Assembly (NCBI RefSeq): GCF_000015445.1
Contig: NC_008783.1
Coordinates: 1 to 64,000, forward strand
DNA from: Bartonella bacilliformis KC583
GTDB lineage: Bacteria; Pseudomonadota; Alphaproteobacteria; Rhizobiales; Rhizobiaceae
Direction: 5' to 3'
DNA length: 64,000 bases
The translations under genes were made by a program, and so were the position numbers. The notes under the pieces are model-generated. The model was not told the origin of the DNA and searched no databases. It was given only the letters and a program-made list of their open reading frames with translations. This document shows positions 29,972 through 39,156 of the stretch, in pieces. Positions within the stretch are counted from its first letter, which is position 1; each line of letters begins with the position of its first letter.

Positions 29972-31177
29972 ATGGCTACTGAAATTCGTGTTCCTACTTT
30001 GGGTGAATCGGTTACTGAGGCAACTATTGGAAAATGGTTTAAGCAGTTTGGTGAAACCGTGGCTGTAGATGAGCCTTTAGTTGAATTAGAAACTGACAAA
30101 GTAACAGTTGAAGTTCCTTCGCCTGTTGCAGGGAAATTATCTGAGATTGTCGCAAAGGAGGGTGATACAGTAGAGGTGGGAGCTCTATTAGGGATGGTTG
30201 AAGCTGGAGCTGTTGGCACCATTTCATCACCTTCACCTGCTGTTGCTCCTAGTTCGGTGGTAACATCTGCACCAGCTCCACAATTTTCAGGTCATTCAAT
30301 GCCTCCTGCTCCTTCGGCAGCAAAATTGATGGCTGAAAATAATATAGAAAAAATCGATATTTCAGGTTCTGGAAAGCATGGACAAATTCTCAAAGAAGAT
30401 GTGCTTAACGCCTTGACACAAAAAGTAGCAGCACCAGCTTCTGTTGAATCATCTTCTTCAGCAATGTCTGCTAATAGCGTGCGTGAAGAGCGGGTTCGTA
30501 TGACCAAGTTGCGTCAGACGATAGCACGTCGTCTTAAAGATGCACAGAATATAGCAGCAATGTTAACCACATTTAATGAGGTTGATATGTCTGCTGTTAT
30601 GGATTTACGTAAGCGTTATAAAGATGTTTTTGAGAAAAAACATGGTGCTAAGCTTGGTTTTATGGGATTTTTTACTAAAGCTGTTTGTCATGCATTAAAA
30701 GAACTTCCTGCTGTTAATGCTGAAATTGATGGAACAGATATTGTTTATAAAAATTACGTTAATGCTGGAATAGCGGTTGGAACAGACAAGGGCCTTGTTG
30801 TTCCAGTAATTCGTGATGCAGATCAAAAGTCAATTGCAGAAATTGAAAAAGAGATTGTTCATTTAGGGCGTCTTGCTCGTGATGGCAAATTGGCTGTTAC
30901 GGATATGCAGGGTGGGACATTCACCATTACGAATGGTGGAGTTTATGGATCGCTCATGTCGACACCTATTTTGAATGCACCACAATCTGGTATTTTGGGA
31001 ATGCATGCGATTAAAGAACGTGCGGTGGTTGTTGGAGGTCAGATTGTCATCCGTCCAATGATGTATTTAGCCCTTTCTTATGATCACCGTATTGTAGATG
31101 GACAAGAAGCTGTAACATTCCTTGTACGTGTTAAGGAAAGTCTAGAAAATCCGGAACGTCTTGTCCTTGATTTATAA
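29972..31177 (+). CDS. sucB: Dihydrolipoyllysine-residue succinyltransferase (E2)
   Basis: A 401-aa E2 core of the 2-oxoglutarate dehydrogenase complex. The lipoyl domain (1-77) carries K43 in [10 protein letters not shown] Pro/Ala/Ser linker follows (about 85-105), then the peripheral subunit-binding domain (about 107-140). The catalytic acyltransferase ends with H372 and D376 in YDHRIVDG. Between sucA and lpdA in an evident operon. Confidence 0.96.
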   Translation: MATEIRVPTLGESVTEATIGKWFKQFGETVAVDEPLVELETDKVTVEVPSPVAGKLSEIVAKEGDTVEVGALLGMVEAGAVGTISSPSPAVAPSSVVTSAPAPQFSGHSMPPAPSAAKLMAENNIEKIDISGSGKHGQILKEDVLNALTQKVAAPASVESSSSAMSANSVREERVRMTKLRQTIARRLKDAQNIAAMLTTFNEVDMSAVMDLRKRYKDVFEKKHGAKLGFMGFFTKAVCHALKELPAVNAEIDGTDIVYKNYVNAGIAVGTDKGLVVPVIRDADQKSIAEIEKEIVHLGRLARDGKLAVTDMQGGTFTITNGGVYGSLMSTPILNAPQSGILGMHAIKERAVVVGGQIVIRPMMYLALSYDHRIVDGQEAVTFLVRVKESLENPERLVLDL

Positions 31178-31209
31178 AATACAATTTTGGGGGATGAAAG
31201 GAAAAATCG

Positions 31210-32616
31210 ATGTCTTATGATGTTGTTATAATTGGAGCTGGTCCGGGTGGTTATGTTGCAGCGATCAAAGCGGCACAATTAGGTCTTAAAACTGCGATTA
31301 TTGAAAAACGTGAGACATTGGGTGGTACATGTCTCAATGTTGGCTGTATTCCCTCTAAGGCTTTGTTACATGCTTCGGAAGTGTTTGCTGAAGCACAGCA
31401 TGGTTTTGATACGCTTGGTGTTTCTGTTTCAAAACCTCAGCTTAATCTTGAAAAGATGATGGCGCATAAGAAATCTGTTGTTGCAGCCAATACGAGCGGG
31501 ATTTCTTTTTTGATGAGAAAAAATAAAATCGATGCTTTTTTTGGCACAGCAAAAATTTTAGGCGCAGGTCAAGTTGCAATCTTTGCCAAGGATGGTAATC
31601 AGCAAACGATTGTGACAAAGAATATTGTTATTGCTACAGGTTCAGATATTTCAGGCATTCCAGGGGTTAATGTTGAAATTGATGAAAAGGTTATTGTTTC
31701 TTCCACAGGGGCACTTGCACTTGAAAAAGTTCCAACGCACATGGTGGTTATTGGTGCTGGTGTTATTGGTTCAGAGCTTGGTTCTGTGTGGAGCCGCTTA
31801 GGGGCTAAAGTAACCGTTATTGAATTCCTGGATAAAGTTTTAGGATCAATAGATGGTGAAGTTTCACGCCATTTCCAGAAAATAATGGAAAAGCAGGGGA
31901 TTGAGTATAAGCTTGGTACAAAAGTTACAGCTGTTGCAAAATCTGGTTCGAGAGCTAAAATTTCTTTTGAGGCTGTTAAAGGTGGTGCAAGTGAAACTTT
32001 AGAGACTGATGTTGTTTTGATTGCAACGGGGCGTCGTCCTTATGTCGACGGTCTTGGTTTAGCAGAAGCAGGTGTTCAATTAGATGAACGCGGCTTTATT
32101 GCAATAAATGAGCATTGGCAAACCAATATTCCGGGAATTTACGCAATTGGTGATGTTGTTAAAGGACCAATGCTTGCTCATAAAGCTGAAGAAGAAGGCG
32201 TTGCTGTGGCTGAGATTTTGGCAGGCCAAAAGGGGCATGTTAATTTTGATGTCATTCCCAGTGTTGTTTATACACAGCCAGAGATCGCCAGTGTGGGTAA
32301 GACAGAAGAAGAGCTGAAAGCTGCTGGCATTGCCTATAATGTTGGGAAATTTCCCTTCATGGCTAATGGACGTGCGCGTGCGATGCAAAAAGATGATGGG
32401 TTTGTTAAAATCCTTGCTGATAAAAATACAGATCGGGTTTTGGGTGGGCATATTCTCGGATTTGGTGCTGGTGAGATGATCCATGAAATTGCAGTTCTCA
32501 TGGAGTTTGGTGGTTCATCAGAGGATTTGAGTCGTTGTTGCCATGCACATCCTACTTTATCAGAAGCAGTGCGGGAAGCAGCTTTAGCAACATTTTTTAA
32601 ACCACTTCATATTTAA
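31210..32616 (+). CDS. lpdA: Dihydrolipoyl dehydrogenase (E3)
   Basis: A 468-aa FAD/NAD disulfide reductase reoxidising the lipoyl group of SucB. FAD motif GAGPGG is at 9-14, redox cysteines C41 and C46 in GGTCLNVGCIPSK, the NAD-binding GAGVIG near 183, and the active-site H447 in HAHPTLSEA. Last gene of the suc block, ending at a terminator. It may also serve other 2-oxoacid complexes. Confidence 0.96.
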   Translation: MSYDVVIIGAGPGGYVAAIKAAQLGLKTAIIEKRETLGGTCLNVGCIPSKALLHASEVFAEAQHGFDTLGVSVSKPQLNLEKMMAHKKSVVAANTSGISFLMRKNKIDAFFGTAKILGAGQVAIFAKDGNQQTIVTKNIVIATGSDISGIPGVNVEIDEKVIVSSTGALALEKVPTHMVVIGAGVIGSELGSVWSRLGAKVTVIEFLDKVLGSIDGEVSRHFQKIMEKQGIEYKLGTKVTAVAKSGSRAKISFEAVKGGASETLETDVVLIATGRRPYVDGLGLAEAGVQLDERGFIAINEHWQTNIPGIYAIGDVVKGPMLAHKAEEEGVAVAEILAGQKGHVNFDVIPSVVYTQPEIASVGKTEEELKAAGIAYNVGKFPFMANGRARAMQKDDGFVKILADKNTDRVLGGHILGFGAGEMIHEIAVLMEFGGSSEDLSRCCHAHPTLSEAVREAALATFFKPLHI

Positions 32617-32687
32617 AAATTTTGTGATTTCTCTATAAGAGAGGGTCTATAAAATAGTTTTGTAAGAAAATCGGTTTTCATAAATTT

Positions 32688-32723
32688 AAAAACCGCCTTT
32701 TAATTAAAAAGTGCGGTTTTTTT
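32688..32723 (+). terminator. Rho-independent terminator after lpdA
   Basis: AAAAACCGC (32688-32696) pairs with GCGGTTTTT (32713-32721). An inner TTTTAATTAAAA palindrome extends the stem, and a T-run follows. The A-run on the left also makes it usable in reverse for the convergent gene. Confidence 0.75.
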
Positions 32724-32754
32724 AAAATTTGTCTTTTATCCTTGGATTAAGAAG

Positions 32755-33993
32755 TTAAAATTGTAATTTTTTATCCTTTTTTCCTTCTCTTATATAAGTT
32801 GATAGGCCCATTTGGTCGAGATTTTTAAGAAAAGGCTGTGGTGGCAATTCTTCCACATTGACCATCGTTTTTACATCCCATTCGCCGGTGGCAATAAGAA
32901 GTGCTGCTGCTGCTGCTGGAACGCCAGCCGTATAAGAAATTGCTTGTGCACCGGTTTCATTAAAAGCATCTTTGTGGTCTGCGACATTATAAATGAAAAC
33001 TTCTCTTGGATTTCCATCTTTTTTGCCTTTAACAAAATCACCAATACAGGTTTTTCCTGTGTAATCTGGTGCTAAAGAAGCTGGATCTGGTAAAACAGCT
33101 TTGACAATTTTTAAAGGAACAACTTCTTGGCCCTCTGCTGTTTTAATGGGTTGTTCAGATAAGAGCCCAAGATTTTTTAAAACAGTAAAAACAGTGATGT
33201 AACGTTCACCAAATCCCATCCAGAAGCGGATGTTTTGAACATCAAGATTTTTAGATAATGAATGAATTTCATCATGCCCTGTCATATAGGCTTTTTGTTT
33301 GCCAACGACCGGGAGATCCCATTCGTTGCTGATTTCAAACATTTGATTAGCAACCCATTGTTTATTTTGCCACGACCATACGCATCCTGTAAATTCTCGG
33401 AAATTCGTTTCTGGATCAAAATTTGTAGAAAACCAACGTCCGTGATTTCCAGCGTTAATATCAACAATATCAATATCAGTGATGGTATCGAAATAATTAT
33501 CACGAGCTAATGCCGCATAAGCATTCACAACACCAGGGTCAAAACCTGCTCCTAGAATAGCAGTTATACCAGCTTTTTCGCATTTTTCACGTTGTGGCCA
33601 TTCGTAATTGCCATACCAAGGTGGTGTTTCACAAATTTTTAGAGGGTCTTCATGGATTGCGGTATCAATATACGCGCATTTGGTTTCAATACACGCTGAA
33701 AGAACAGACATATTGAGAAAAGGAGCACCAACATTAATAACGATTTCACATTTGGTTTTTTGGATGAGCTTTATAGTTTCCTCTCTATCCAGCGCGTTCA
33801 GTGCATAACCTTTGATAATATTCTCTACTTTCATTGCTTTTTTATCTTTAATAGAAGCAATGATTGTATCACATTTTTTTGGTGTTCGTGAAGCAATGTG
33901 AATTTCACCGAGAATATCATTATTTTGAGCACATTTATGAGCAACAACTTGTGCGACACCTCCAGCACCAATAATAAGAACATTTTTCTTCAT
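32755..33993 (-). CDS. Carboxynorspermidine synthase-type dehydrogenase (saccharopine dehydrogenase family)
   Basis: A 412-aa NAD(P)-dependent protein of the Lys9/saccharopine dehydrogenase fold. The dinucleotide motif GAGGVAQVVAHKCA is near 8-21, and IHIASRTPKKC follows at about 31-41. It lies 55 bp downstream of nspC on the same strand. That pairing identifies it as carboxynorspermidine/carboxyspermidine dehydrogenase: it condenses aspartate semialdehyde with putrescine (or diaminopropane), and NspC decarboxylates the product. A true saccharopine dehydrogenase in lysine metabolism is the less likely alternative. Confidence 0.85.
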   Translation of the reverse strand: MKKNVLIIGAGGVAQVVAHKCAQNNDILGEIHIASRTPKKCDTIIASIKDKKAMKVENIIKGYALNALDREETIKLIQKTKCEIVINVGAPFLNMSVLSACIETKCAYIDTAIHEDPLKICETPPWYGNYEWPQREKCEKAGITAILGAGFDPGVVNAYAALARDNYFDTITDIDIVDINAGNHGRWFSTNFDPETNFREFTGCVWSWQNKQWVANQMFEISNEWDLPVVGKQKAYMTGHDEIHSLSKNLDVQNIRFWMGFGERYITVFTVLKNLGLLSEQPIKTAEGQEVVPLKIVKAVLPDPASLAPDYTGKTCIGDFVKGKKDGNPREVFIYNVADHKDAFNETGAQAISYTAGVPAAAAALLIATGEWDVKTMVNVEELPPQPFLKNLDQMGLSTYIREGKKDKKLQF

Positions 33994-34048
33994 GGGGAAT
34001 TTATCTCCTTCTAATATTGCTGCGTGACAATTTTTTATATGCGATTTT

Positions 34049-35146
34049 TTACGATAGACTCTCTTGATAGTCGTTATAATTGAATTGGCGTTGCAATGTT
34101 AAAGTTCCATCACATTCTTTAATGACAATGGCAGGCATTGCAATGCCATTAAACCAATTTTTCTTAACCATTGTATAGCCTGCAGCATCCTGAAAAGACA
34201 GTCTATCACCTATTTTAGGGGGATGAGGAAAATGAAATGTTCCAAAAATATCGCCAGCAAGACAAGATTTTCCGCAAATCATCACTTCATATGGCCCTTG
34301 ATTTGGTTCTAATTTGGCATTTTCGCGATAAATTAAAAGATCAAGCATATGGGCTTCAATGGAGCTATCAACAATGGCAAGGTTTTTTTCATTATACAGG
34401 GTATCAAGAACGCTCACCTCTAAAGTCGTACTTTTTGTGATAGCGGCTTCTCCCGGTTCCAGAAAGACGGTCACACCGTAGGTTTGAGAAAAACGTTTTA
34501 GAAGTTCTGCAAAGGTTTTTAGAGGATAATTTTCAGCTGTAAAGTGAATTCCACCGCCAAGACTAATCCAATCAACCGCGAAAAAAAGCTTTTTAAATTT
34601 TTCTTCCATAAAGTTAAGCATTTGCTCAAAAAGGTGAAAATCAGCATTCTCGCAATTATTGTGGATCATTAAGCCATTAATAAGCGGCAGAACTTCCTCA
34701 ATGGAATTTTGATCACTTTCTCCTAAACGACTAAAAGGGCGAGAGGGATTTGCAAGATCAAAATTTGATGCACTGATCCCTGGATTGAGTCTTAAACCCT
34801 TTGGAATCATTTGTGTTGCATCAGAAAAACGTAAAAGTTGTTGGATTGAATTGAAAATGATTTTGTCTGCATAACCGCATGCTTCGTCTATTTCATGGTC
34901 TGCCCAAGCAACGGAATAGGCATGGGTTTCTTTGCCAAATTTTTCTTTTCCTAAACGCAGCTCATAAAGGGATGATGACGTTGTTCCATCCATATATTCT
35001 GACATAAGATCAAAAAGGCTCCAGGTAGCAAAGCACTTCAATGCGAGCAAGGTTTTAACTCCTGACATTTCCCGTAGGCGAGCGATAATTTCCATATTCT
35101 TTATTAGTTTGGATTTATCTATGAGGTAATAAGGAGTCTTAATCAT
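34049..35146 (-). CDS. nspC: Carboxynorspermidine decarboxylase
   Basis: A 365-aa PLP enzyme of the alanine-racemase-fold decarboxylases (group IV), releasing spermidine or norspermidine from the carboxy-precursor. The PLP lysine is K37 in LLALKCFATW. Further marks are the SLGGGIHF glycine loop near 166-173, the EPGEA phosphate-binding motif near 252, and CLAGD near 292 in the second half. First gene of a two-gene operon. No SpeD/SpeE pair was seen in this window. Confidence 0.92.
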   Translation of the reverse strand: MIKTPYYLIDKSKLIKNMEIIARLREMSGVKTLLALKCFATWSLFDLMSEYMDGTTSSSLYELRLGKEKFGKETHAYSVAWADHEIDEACGYADKIIFNSIQQLLRFSDATQMIPKGLRLNPGISASNFDLANPSRPFSRLGESDQNSIEEVLPLINGLMIHNNCENADFHLFEQMLNFMEEKFKKLFFAVDWISLGGGIHFTAENYPLKTFAELLKRFSQTYGVTVFLEPGEAAITKSTTLEVSVLDTLYNEKNLAIVDSSIEAHMLDLLIYRENAKLEPNQGPYEVMICGKSCLAGDIFGTFHFPHPPKIGDRLSFQDAAGYTMVKKNWFNGIAMPAIVIKECDGTLTLQRQFNYNDYQESLS

Positions 35147-35896
35147 TGTTTATCCATTCTCTTTTGAAGGATCTTATTGTTAATATTGCTGTTTAGTATC
35201 TTTAGAAACCTAATATCTCAAGGGGAAAAGTATCATAAATGAAAATCTATTTTTATTGAATGATAAAGAAAGTTTTCTTATTTTGTTTTGTTTTTAGTTT
35301 TTTGAGATTTAGGTTACTCTGACAATTGTAAATTTATATTTTATTTTAATTGTTATCTTGACTAAAAGTATTTTTTATTTTTGATGTAAAAGAAGAGAAA
35401 GAGTATTAAAGTAAAAGAGAAGTAGCGATCTTTTGTTTAAGAAACAGGGGGCTGTTTTCTTAGAGAATTGGGGGATTTTTGATAATGGTAGAATGCAAAG
35501 CACGCAATAATATCAAAGTGGTTATCGCTAAAGTAATCATTGGAGATATATTAAACAGTATTTATTATCTTGATACATGCAAATGTTAAGCATTTGCTTG
35601 CAAATCAAATTTATTCCAAAAAGAACAGTTGAAATTTTTCTTCTAGAAAGAAAATATTTATATTTGTTCGTATCTTAAAAAAATGAAGAGTTTTGAAAGT
35701 GAAAAAGCTCTAATAGCTTGAGAATTATACAATTTTTTTTGTTAAAGATTTTTTTAAAAAACTTGGAATATTTTTTAAGCTTTATTTAAACCTTATTATC
35801 GTAAATATATACTGAAAGAACAACAAGGAAGTTTTGCGTTTTTTCATTTTCATTTTTCCGATAAGAACATATTCAGAACAGAGTGGAGTTTGGATA
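35147..35896. other. 750-bp AT-rich intergenic region without a recognisable gene
   Basis: This divergent gap between nspC and the mrp operon should hold promoters for both. Overlapping inverted repeats are seen at 35579-35603 (GCAAATG, CATTTGC, GCAAAT). No ORF with family resemblance was found. A TTG-initiated N-terminal extension of mrpA from 35834 was not adopted. Confidence 0.5.
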
Positions 35897-38818
35897 ATGA
35901 CAACACGGGAAGCGATGTTGATATTGCTAGTTTTGCTTCCCTTTGGTGGTAGTTTTATTATTGGTTTTTTTCGTTCAACTGCCAAAAATAATGAAGCATG
36001 GTTTGCTGGAGCTATTGCGCTTTTTAGCCTTCTTTTTACAATTATGCTTTATCCGACGATTCGTGGAAATGGTGTGGTCCGTTTAGATATTTCGTGGCTT
36101 CCAGAATGGGGTGTTGATTTGACCCTACGTATGGATGGCTTATCGTGGCTTTTTTGCCTTTTGATTACAGGAATCGGGCTACTTGTTGTTGTGTATGCGC
36201 GTTACTACATGAATCCAGCAGATCCCGTTCCAAGGTTTTTTTCCTTTTTTCTAGCTTTTATGGGATCAATGACAGGAATAGTTTTGTCAGGAAATCTCGT
36301 TTTTTTGGTAATTTTCTGGGAGTTAACCAGCATTTTCTCCTTTTTGTTAATCGGTTATTGGTATCATAATGCCAGTGCGCGTGACGGAGCACGTATGGCT
36401 TTAACCATCACTGGTTTTGGTGGTTTTGCACTTCTTGTTGGGGTTTTACTGATTGGCCACATTGTTGGCAGTTTTGATTTAGATAAGGTATTGCAGTCTG
36501 GAGATTTGATCCGGTCAAGCCCTCTTTATAATCTCGTGCTTATTTGCGTTTTATTGGGGGGATTAACAAAAAGTGCACAATTCCCCTTTCATTTTTGGCT
36601 CCCCAACGCAATGGCTGCTCCAACTCCTGTATCATCTTATCTCCATTCGGCAACAATGGTGAAAGCAGGTTTATTTTTGCTTATCCGTTTGTGGCCTGTG
36701 CTGTCAGGAACAGAATCTTGGTTTTTTCTTGTTGGCTTTGCTGGGCTTACAACATTATTGCTTGGATCTTATTTTTCAATGTTTCAGCATGATTTAAAAG
36801 GTCTTCTCGCTTATTCAACTATTAGTCATCTTGGGTTGATTACGACGCTTTTAAGTCTTGGCAGTCCACTGGCGTGTGTTGCAGCAATTTTTCATATGGC
36901 TAATCATGCAACTTTTAAAGCCTCTTTGTTTATGGCCGCTGGCATTATTGATCATGAAACAGGCACGCGTGATATGCGTAAATTAACGGGGCTTTTTCAT
37001 TACATGCCTATTACGGGAACCCTTGCTTTGGTCGCAAGTGCAGCGATGGCTGGTGTTCCTTTGCTTAATGGTTTTTTATCGAAAGAGATGTTTTTTGCTG
37101 AAGCTGTTGAAACCCATATGGAATCATGGCTGGATTGGATTGCACCTTATATAGCAACACTGGCTAGTCTATTTAGCGTCACTTATTCTATTCGTTTTAT
37201 TCATGGTGTTTTTTTCGGGTCAAAACCCACAGACTTACCCAAAACACCCCATGAACCACCACATTTTATGCGTTTTCCGATGGAATTCTTAGTTTTTATT
37301 TGTTTGGCGGTTGGCATTTTTCCCCATTTAACAATCGGATCTATCTTGGATAATGCGGTTGTTGCTGTTTTAGGATCCGCAACACCTTCTTATAGTTTAG
37401 CTGTTTGGCATGGTTTGAATACGCCATTAATTATGAGTTTTATGGCTCTGTTTGGAGGTATATTGCTCTATATTTTGGGGTCTCGTTATTTTTTATCTTG
37501 TGATGAAGGCCCCCCTTTTTTTCGTTATTTTAAAGGGCAGCGTATTTTTGAGCAAATTCTCGTAATCATTTCCTGGAAATGGGCACGTACAGCGGAATCT
37601 TTTTTGTCAACACGTCGCTTACAAGCTCAATTACATTGGGTCCTTTTGGTGTGTTTTGTATTTGTTGGCCTTTTATTGTGGCGCGATGGCTGGATTTCAG
37701 CGGGTTCACTTCCAATTTTTCCGCTTGAGGTTTCCTTTATGGCGATTTGGGTGGTCGGTGGAGTATGCGCACTTTTAGTTGCTTGGAAAGCGAAGTTTCA
37801 TCGTTTTACATCATTGATGCTTTTGGGAGGTGCTGGTTTGGTGACTTGTGCAACCTTTTTATGGCTTTCTGCTCCTGATTTGGCTGTAACACAATTGGTT
37901 GTTGAAGTCGTGACAACAGTTCTTTTGCTTCTTGGTTTGCGGTGGTTACCGAAACGTTTGTATAATACTGCTCCTTTACCCATTGGTTTTTCAGTGTATA
38001 TGCGTCGTGGTTTTGATTTTGCTATAGCTCTTTTAGGGGGCGCGAGCATGGCATGGTTCTCGTTTGCGGTAATGACACGTCCGCAAGGAGAAACAATTTC
38101 TGATTTTTTTCTCACACACGCCTATTCTGAAGCTGGTGGTCGCAATGTTGTGAATGTATTGTTGGTTGATTTTCGTGGTTTTGATACAATAGGGGAGATT
38201 GTCGTTTTAGGTATTGTTTCGTTAACTGTGTTTGCACTTTTACGACGTTTTCGTCCTTCTCCTGAAAGTGTTGATGCCCCTTTTCAGCAACGCGTTCAGA
38301 TGGTTTTTGATACGACACAGCCTAATCGTGAAGCGGGGGATACTTTATCCGATTACCTTGCTGTTCCTTCTGTGATTATGCGTTGGCTTTTTCCTATCAT
38401 TATTGCTTTTGCTATTTATTTATTCATGCGTGGGCATGACCTTCCAGGAGGTGGGTTTGCTGGTGGTGTGACTTTGGCAATAGGATTCATTTTACAGTAT
38501 CTTGCCGCCAATATTCGCTGGGTAGAAAATCATTTACGGGTTTTGCCTTTGCGGTGGATGGGCTTTGGTTTACTGTTATCAGTGATGACAGGGGTAGGCT
38601 CATGGTTTTTTGAATTTCCTTTTTTAACGTCATTTTTTCAATATATGAATCTTCCTTCTATTGGCGCAGTTCCTATGGCCTCTGCTTTTTTGTTTGATTT
38701 AGGTGTATTTGCATTAGTTGTTGGAGCAACGGTTCTTATTTTGATTGCGATTGCTCATCAATCCATACGTATTTATCGAATTAAGAAAAAATCTGTCATG
38801 AAAGAGAAGGAAAATTAA
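35897..38818 (+). CDS. mrpA: Na+(K+)/H+ antiporter subunit A, fused MrpA-MrpB
   Basis: A 973-aa multi-pass subunit of the Mrp/Pha/Mnh cation/proton antiporter. The N-terminal two thirds is NuoL-like, with GLTKSAQFPFHFWLPNAMAAPTPVSSYLHSATMVKAG near 220-260. The C-terminal third carries the MrpB domain (FLMRGHDLPGGGFAGGV near 850), so A and B are one polypeptide, as in rhizobial PhaA. I chose the ATG at 35897, with GGAG eight bases upstream, over an in-frame TTG at 35834. First gene of a six-gene operon; its stop overlaps mrpC by one base. Confidence 0.94.
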   Translation: MTTREAMLILLVLLPFGGSFIIGFFRSTAKNNEAWFAGAIALFSLLFTIMLYPTIRGNGVVRLDISWLPEWGVDLTLRMDGLSWLFCLLITGIGLLVVVYARYYMNPADPVPRFFSFFLAFMGSMTGIVLSGNLVFLVIFWELTSIFSFLLIGYWYHNASARDGARMALTITGFGGFALLVGVLLIGHIVGSFDLDKVLQSGDLIRSSPLYNLVLICVLLGGLTKSAQFPFHFWLPNAMAAPTPVSSYLHSATMVKAGLFLLIRLWPVLSGTESWFFLVGFAGLTTLLLGSYFSMFQHDLKGLLAYSTISHLGLITTLLSLGSPLACVAAIFHMANHATFKASLFMAAGIIDHETGTRDMRKLTGLFHYMPITGTLALVASAAMAGVPLLNGFLSKEMFFAEAVETHMESWLDWIAPYIATLASLFSVTYSIRFIHGVFFGSKPTDLPKTPHEPPHFMRFPMEFLVFICLAVGIFPHLTIGSILDNAVVAVLGSATPSYSLAVWHGLNTPLIMSFMALFGGILLYILGSRYFLSCDEGPPFFRYFKGQRIFEQILVIISWKWARTAESFLSTRRLQAQLHWVLLVCFVFVGLLLWRDGWISAGSLPIFPLEVSFMAIWVVGGVCALLVAWKAKFHRFTSLMLLGGAGLVTCATFLWLSAPDLAVTQLVVEVVTTVLLLLGLRWLPKRLYNTAPLPIGFSVYMRRGFDFAIALLGGASMAWFSFAVMTRPQGETISDFFLTHAYSEAGGRNVVNVLLVDFRGFDTIGEIVVLGIVSLTVFALLRRFRPSPESVDAPFQQRVQMVFDTTQPNREAGDTLSDYLAVPSVIMRWLFPIIIAFAIYLFMRGHDLPGGGFAGGVTLAIGFILQYLAANIRWVENHLRVLPLRWMGFGLLLSVMTGVGSWFFEFPFLTSFFQYMNLPSIGAVPMASAFLFDLGVFALVVGATVLILIAIAHQSIRIYRIKKKSVMKEKEN

Positions 38819-39156
38819 TGGAAATTGTTCTTTCTTTGGGTATTGGTGTTTTTATTGGATCAGGGATTTGGCTTATTTTGCGTCCACGAACTTTTCAGGT
38901 TATTCTTGGTTTGTCGTTGATCTCTTACGGTGTTAATCTTTTTATGTTTTCAATGGGGCGGCCACGTAGTAATGTAGCACCCATTGTTAATTCTTCTGAT
39001 ATGGTGAATCCAGCTAATTATGCGGATCCTTTGCCGCAAGCTTTGGTTTTAACGGCTATTGTGATTGGTTTTGCAACAACAGCTTTGTTTCTGGTTATTC
39101 TTCTAGTTTCACGCGGTTTAACGGGCTCTGACCATGTTGATGGACGTGAGGTGTAA
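38818..39156 (+). CDS. mrpC: Na+(K+)/H+ antiporter subunit C
   Basis: A 112-aa NuoK-like subunit with three hydrophobic helices. The conserved GLSLISYGVNLFMFSMG segment is near 32-48, and DPLPQALVLTAIVIGFATTA near 68-87 includes the family's acidic residue. It begins in a TAATG overlap with mrpA and ends in the same kind of overlap with mrpD. Confidence 0.94.
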   Translation: MEIVLSLGIGVFIGSGIWLILRPRTFQVILGLSLISYGVNLFMFSMGRPRSNVAPIVNSSDMVNPANYADPLPQALVLTAIVIGFATTALFLVILLVSRGLTGSDHVDGREV

